The notes under the pieces: model-generated
What the model saw: only the letters and a program-made list of their open reading frames with translations
What the model was told of the DNA's origin: nothing
Databases searched by the model: none
Assembly: GCA_965240325.2 (NCBI GenBank)
Contig: OZ251247.1
Coordinates: 744,001-808,000 of the forward strand
Origin: Rebecca billardiae RCC1528
Taxonomy: Eukaryota > Haptophyta
Direction: 5' to 3'
Length of the DNA: 64,000 nucleotides
Shown here: in pieces, positions 59,680-64,000 of the stretch
Numbering within the stretch: the first letter of the stretch is position 1
Layout: each line of letters starts with the position of its first letter
Made by a program: the position numbers and the translations under genes

Positions 59680-60060
59680 GTCGGCACGGCACCGCGCGCA
59701 GGTGCGCAACTGCTGGACGACATTACAGAGGACTGTGGGCGTGGCCGCTACCACAATCATGCGGCATGGTCGGACATGGCGGGTCATACGGCTATGCTCT
59801 GCCAGCAACGCCGACTTCGTGTCGACGATTGGGCGCACTGCCGCCGCCGACGAATCAGGAGACCTGCGTCGTCGTCCTACCTGTGTCGTTAAATCATAGA
59901 TCGAATGAGCCCGCCCCGCCATAGACGGCAACCAGAGTGCATGCAGATTGCTGCTGGGGAGCCAACCGTCGTCGCACCGACGAAACTGGCTGATCGAGCG
60001 GGCTCGGTCGGGCCTACTTTCCGCCCTTTCAAGGTGCCGCTCACGCTGCTCGCGCGCACG
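59680..60060. other. Intergenic spacer
   Basis: 381 bp between copies 15 and 16. Contains the second exact copy of the 29-bp dispersed repeat (59871-59899). The frame of copy 16 is open from 59905 but has no conserved ATG before 60061. Confidence 0.45.
59871..59899. repeat. 29-bp dispersed repeat, copy 2
   Basis: Identical to 52996-53024, same orientation. Confidence 0.6.
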
Positions 60061-61779
60061 ATGGATGCGCCCATGGCTCTTGCGTCGACGCCACGCGACG
60101 CAGCGTCTACTCGGCGTGGGGCGCAAGAGCAGATCGGTGCCTCGCAGGCGCGGGCGCAGCTCTCGGGTGGCGCGGGGGTGGCGGCTGGGACGGACGTCGC
60201 CATGGAAGCCGCCCCCTCATTCGGAGGCCAGGTCAGGCCGCAGTGCGGCAGCACACCTGCGCTGGAGGCATCGGCCCCGGCGCTCGCAGCCCTGCCTCTT
60301 GACCTCATCGTGCGCGTCCTCTCCCACCTCGGCAGTGCGCGTGACCTCGCCGCCGCCAACGCCGCCTCGCGCCTCTTCCGCGGCGCGCCCGGCGGGTGCT
60401 CGCCGGTCGAGCGCGCGCTGCGCGAGCGCGCGCGAGCGCGTGGGCACGAGCGTGCGCTGCCCGCGACGCTGCCGACCGGCTCACGCACGTGGCCGGAGGA
60501 GCTGCTGGGGCGCGAGCGTGTGCTCGAGCTGAGCGCGCCGCACTGCTGCGGCGTGGCGTGCAGCACTGCTGACGACGACGCTAGCTTCAGCGCGTTTGTG
60601 GACGCGGAGGGCGGGCTGCACACGTGCGGCGAGGAGAAGGAGGTGGACGAGGCCGGACAGCCGACGGGCGAGTATCGGGCGCCCCTGGCGATCGGCCACG
60701 CAGGTTCCCAGGAGGTGCGCGTGCCCACGCGCGTCGCCTCGCTCAGTGCAGTGCGTGTGATCGCAGTGGCCGCTGGTTGGGGCCACCTGCTCGCGCTGAG
60801 CGAGGCCGGCGCCGTGTACGGCTGCGGCGAGAACGAGTGCGGCCAGCTGGGCATGGGCGACAGGGAGAAGCGGTGGTCGTTCTCTCTGGTCGTCGCATTG
60901 CGAGGTGAGCACGCTGTGGGCATCTCGGCGGGCGGGCTCTCCAGCCTCGCGCTCACCGCCGCTGGGTGCGCGTACAGCTGGGGCTGCAACAGCTGGGGCC
61001 AGCTCGGCCACGGCGACAGGAAGGACCGATGGGAGCCGACGCGCATCGAGGCGCTGGACGGCGTGCGCGTGGGTGGAGTGGCCGCAGGGACCTCGCACAC
61101 GCTGCTGCTCTCGACAGCTGGCTCCGTGCACTCGTGCGGCATCGGTAGCTGCGGCCAGCTGGGCCACGGCGACGAGCAGGATCAGCACACGCCGAGGCGC
61201 ATCGAAGCGCTCACGGGCGTGCGCGCCGTGCACGTGAGCGCGGGCAATACCCACAGCCTGGTGGTGGACGCGGATGGCGCCGTGCATTCGTTCGGCTGGG
61301 GACGTGACGGGCAGCTGGGGCACGGCGACACGCGTATGCGGGCGACGCCCACCCCCATCGAGGCGCTGGCTGGTGTGCGCGCCGTGCGCGCGTGCACTGG
61401 CCGCTGCAGAAGTGCGGTGCTGGGCGCGGACGGCAGCGTGCACACGTTTGGGTCCAGCTGGTGTGCCCAGCTAGGGCTTGGCCACGCGTCAGTTGTGCCG
61501 ATGCCGACCTGTGTGCACGCCCTCTCGCGCGAGCGCGTGGTCGGCTGCGCACTCGGCGATGGGCACGCGCTGTACGTGACAGCTGACGGCGCAGCGTACT
61601 CGTGCGGCAAGCAGACGGCAGCGTTCGGCCACGGCGGCGCGCTTCCAGCGTCTGCAGTCGTCGTCAGCGTGCCGGCTGCGCACATTGGGTCCGATGTGGA
61701 CGGCGCAGCGGTGGCCACGCCCGCGCAGATCGCTCAGCTCCCGCCGCTGCTGCCTGGTGCAGCAGGGTCGATGGCGTAG
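60061..61779 (+). CDS. F-box/RCC1-repeat protein, copy 16
   Basis: Intronless, 572 residues, starting MDAPMALASTPRDAASTRRG, collinear with copy 15 in the N-terminal extension and F-box (APALAALPLDLIVRVLSHLG). Blades: GWGHLLAL, GGLSSLAL (Ser replacing the usual His), GTSHTLLL, GNTHSLVV and GRCRSAVL, with the last core GDGHALYV. The second blade is of the LRGEHAVGISAGG type, different from copy 15, which has the LEAQRVACIAAG type, again showing blade exchange. The last blades and the tail (ALPASAVVVSVPA) are nearly identical to copy 15. Confidence 0.9.
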   Translation: MDAPMALASTPRDAASTRRGAQEQIGASQARAQLSGGAGVAAGTDVAMEAAPSFGGQVRPQCGSTPALEASAPALAALPLDLIVRVLSHLGSARDLAAANAASRLFRGAPGGCSPVERALRERARARGHERALPATLPTGSRTWPEELLGRERVLELSAPHCCGVACSTADDDASFSAFVDAEGGLHTCGEEKEVDEAGQPTGEYRAPLAIGHAGSQEVRVPTRVASLSAVRVIAVAAGWGHLLALSEAGAVYGCGENECGQLGMGDREKRWSFSLVVALRGEHAVGISAGGLSSLALTAAGCAYSWGCNSWGQLGHGDRKDRWEPTRIEALDGVRVGGVAAGTSHTLLLSTAGSVHSCGIGSCGQLGHGDEQDQHTPRRIEALTGVRAVHVSAGNTHSLVVDADGAVHSFGWGRDGQLGHGDTRMRATPTPIEALAGVRAVRACTGRCRSAVLGADGSVHTFGSSWCAQLGLGHASVVPMPTCVHALSRERVVGCALGDGHALYVTADGAAYSCGKQTAAFGHGGALPASAVVVSVPAAHIGSDVDGAAVATPAQIAQLPPLLPGAAGSMA

Positions 61780-62013
61780 CGAGACGGGACTGCAATGCGC
61801 GTCGCAGGCCGACACATGCAGCATGTTGACGACGCGTCTCATCACTATCATCAGTGCCATCGGCACTGGCAGCGCGTTTACGGCGTCATTATCCATCACG
61901 GTTTGACAGTCTTAGCTTGAGTACAACGACGTACTGAGGCTGTGCTAGCGACTCCAGAGCGCTACCGCCGAGTCGTCGGCGAGTCCGGAGGAGTTCGTTA
62001 TTTTTTTCCATGC

Positions 62014-63015
62014 ATGACCGGACGAGCTCGGCAGTCGAGCAGCAGCAAGGCCGAGCGCGTGTGCAGACGGCTGCCTGCGATGGCGGCCCAGCACCCGCGG
62101 GGGCGGCCTGCCCCCACCACGCGGCGCAGGCCGTCGAGCGCGGCACCGCGCACGGGGGCGGCGCTGACGCTGGTGCGGCTGGACGAGGTCCTCCGCCCGA
62201 CGCGCACGCCCACGCCGCTCCGCCTCCCCTCGCCGCGCACGGGGGGCGGCGCCGAGTTCTCGATCGAACTGAAACTGCCTCGGTCGCGGCCGCACTCGGC
62301 CGGCGTGGCGCGGCCGGCGCGCGGCGCGGGCGGCGCGGGCGCGCAGCTGGCCGCACACGGGCAGCAGGCGCAGCACGCGCGCGAGGGCGTGCTCGAGCGC
62401 CTCGAGCGCGCGCGTCGCCCCTCGCTCGTGCCGCCCTACCAGGCGGTCTCGGCCGTCGCGGCCGCGGCCGCCGCCGATCCGATCGCCGCGGCCGACGACG
62501 GCGAGGGCGGCGGCGTGGGCGGCAGCCGGGCGCAGAGCCGGCGCGCGTCGTTCAGCCGCTCCGTCGGCGGCCGGCCCAGGCCGTCCACCGCGACCTCCGC
62601 CCGCCGGCCGTCCGCCGGCGGCGCTAGCGGCAGCGCCGGCGGCGGCAGTTTCGCGACTGCGGCCGGCCACCGGCCCGCAGCCCAACCCTACCCCAACCCT
62701 ACCCCCCACGGCGCGCAGGGCGGCAGCTTCGCGGCGTCGGCCGGCCGACGGCCGAGCTCGGCGGGGCGCGTCAGCGCCAGCGCGGCGAGTCCGGGCGCGC
62801 TAGCACGCACAGAGTCCGGACGCGCCGTGTGGGCGGCCGGCGGCGCGGACGCGCCCGGCGGCGGCCGCGGCGGCTCGCGCGCGCCGAGCCCCGAGCGGGC
62901 GCGCGCGCGCGCCGCGCTCGCCGCCGCGGCGGCGGCGGACGCGGCGAACAGGCCGCCGCCCGCGTTCTCGGAGTACCTCTTCGCCGAGCTCGCGGCGAAG
63001 GCGGAGCGCGGCGGC

Positions 63016-63081
<66 letters not shown>

Positions 63082-64000
63082 CGCGGGCGGGAGGGTGCGC
63101 CGAGCGGGCTCTCCGCGCTCGCCACCGCGGCGAATGACGCAGCGGGCGCGCTGCTCGAGCTGCCCGACGCGGCGCAGATGCTGGCCGCGGCGCGCGCCGA
63201 GCGCGCGAGCGCGCGCCGCCGACGTCTCTCAGTAGCAGCAGGCGGCGGCGGCGGCGGCGGCGCGGACGGTGGCGGCGGCGGCGGCGGCGTCGACGGCGCG
63301 CGGCGCGGGAGTGTGCTGCCGGGCGGCGGCGTGTCCATCGGTGGCGGCGCCCTGCTCACGCGCCCCGGCTCCGCGCCGCCCGCGCCGCACAGCGCCGCGG
63401 CGCTCGCGGCTGCGACAACGGGCGGGGTGGGCGGCGGCGCCGCCGCCGCGGCCGCCGACGCGGCGGCGGCGAGCGCGCTGCATGCGTCAAATAAGCTGAG
63501 CGCGGCGGAGACGGCGGCGCTCGGCGCGCACCTGGGCATCCTCGGCCTGGGCGCGGGCGGTGGCGCCGCCGCCGCGGGCGCGCCGCAGCCGCCGCCGCCG
63601 CCCGGCGGCGGCGGCGGCGGCGCGGCAGCGCTCACCACTGCCGCTGCCATGCGAATTCCGGCCGAGATTCGCGAGCGATTCTCCGCCGAGAACTTTGCGG
63701 CGGCGGAGGAGGCGCTGGCGGTGGGCCGCGCCGTCGTGCTCAGCGGCAGCGTCGCCGCCGCCGCCGCCGCCGTCGCCGCGGTCGGCGCCGCCGCCGCCAG
63801 CGCCGGCGGCGGCGGCGGCGGCGGCGCGGGCGCGGGCGCGGGCGCCCCTGCAGCGCGGCGCGCGCCGGCAACCCCCGGAGGCGGCGGCGGCGGCGGCGGC
63901 ACGCCGGGCCCGCCGCGCGCCGCGTGGGGGAGCGCGGCCGCCGCCGCTGCGGCGGTGGACGACGAGGACGACGACGACGACGACGGCGGAGCCGGCGCCG
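62014..64000 (+). CDS. Low-complexity protein, 5' part (runs off right edge)
   Basis: I do not recognise this protein. From ATG 62014 (MTGRARQSSSSKAERV; ATG 62080 is an alternative) one frame stays open for 662 codons to the window edge. Ordered-looking segments are LTLVRLDEVLRPTRTP, GAEFSIELKLPRSRPHSAG, REGVLERLERARRPSLVPPY, FSEYLFAELAAKAE, GALLELPDAAQMLAAARAER, ETAALGAHLGILGLG and MRIPAEIRERFSAENFAAAE. A duplicated motif, GGSFATAAGHRP and GGSFAASAGRRP, flanks a telomere-like CCAACCCTACCCCAACC stretch read as QPYPNPTPHG. Between them are Gly and Ala runs and a final Asp run. The opposite strand in the same region reads as Pro/Arg runs. Sense-strand composition and the balanced segments favour this strand. 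An intron around 62680-62720 (ending GCGCAG) is possible. Confidence 0.6.
63003..63083. repeat. (GGC)n microsatellite coding poly-Gly
   Basis: About 24 tandem GGC units, read in the gene above as an uninterrupted glycine run between AAKAERG and RGREGAPSGL. Confidence 0.8.

Noticed and set aside
22007-61779. Functional link between the UBE2T gene and the F-box genes as one ubiquitination cluster
   Set aside because: UBE2T works with RING-type FANCL rather than SCF ligases, and the adjacency is to one flank of the array only; nothing in the sequence shows co-regulation.
62688-63902. Minus-strand Pro-rich frame at the right edge
   Set aside because: Antisense of the Gly/Ala runs in the rightward gene; it has no ordered segments, whereas the plus-strand frame does.

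Overview
This is a GC-rich eukaryotic nuclear window, most likely from a haptophyte or similar unicellular alga (inference). It carries spliceosomal introns, very long homopolymeric Gly/Ala/Pro/Glu/Gln tracts, CCCTAA (TTAGGG-type) repeats, a metazoan-like PERK kinase, UBE2T, an MHYT membrane protein and a mitochondrial carrier. Of the 16 introns I could place by homology and reading phase, 12 begin GTGCG rather than the usual GTRAGT.

Layout. 1-359 is the 5' part of an unknown leftward gene. 383-9588 holds five rightward intronless genes for F-box plus RCC1-repeat (beta-propeller) proteins. 9589-13277 is gene-poor and contains one copy of a dispersed repeat. 13278-21722 (leftward) is a six-exon, about 2367-residue PERK-type eIF2alpha kinase. 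It stands head-to-head with a five-exon UBE2T-like E2 enzyme at 22007-23600. 24040-41379 is the main F-box/RCC1 array: six intact genes and two broken ones in direct repeat, with nearly identical spacers and clear duplication and gene-conversion tracts. One spacer is interrupted by a 1951-bp terminal-inverted-repeat transposon whose empty site is preserved in a sister copy. 41567-42682 is a foldback element with about 400-bp arms. 42826-43653 is a short-chain dehydrogenase. 44994-46627 (leftward) is a BAH-like multi-exon gene bracketed by a 23-bp inverted repeat. 47103-52798 (leftward) is a six-exon gene joining an MHYT membrane sensor to a cytosolic SHQW/DYxSIPQ/WCRxE domain. 54825-55715 is a mitochondrial carrier. 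56334-61779 holds three more F-box/RCC1 genes, one of them inverted. 62014-64000 is a low-complexity gene running off the right edge.

There are 16 F-box/RCC1 loci, 14 intact and 2 disrupted. The combination suggests substrate-recognition subunits of SCF-type ubiquitin ligases with a variable propeller; this is inferred from domains only. No operon-like logic links the other genes.

The most unusual signals are: short perfect palindromes (core GAGATTGCAATCTC) placed within the first 20 nt or so of several introns in three unrelated genes, with further copies translated in exons; sense-strand CCCTAA telomere-like repeats inside gene bodies; and two structurally complete DNA elements with 7-bp target duplications.
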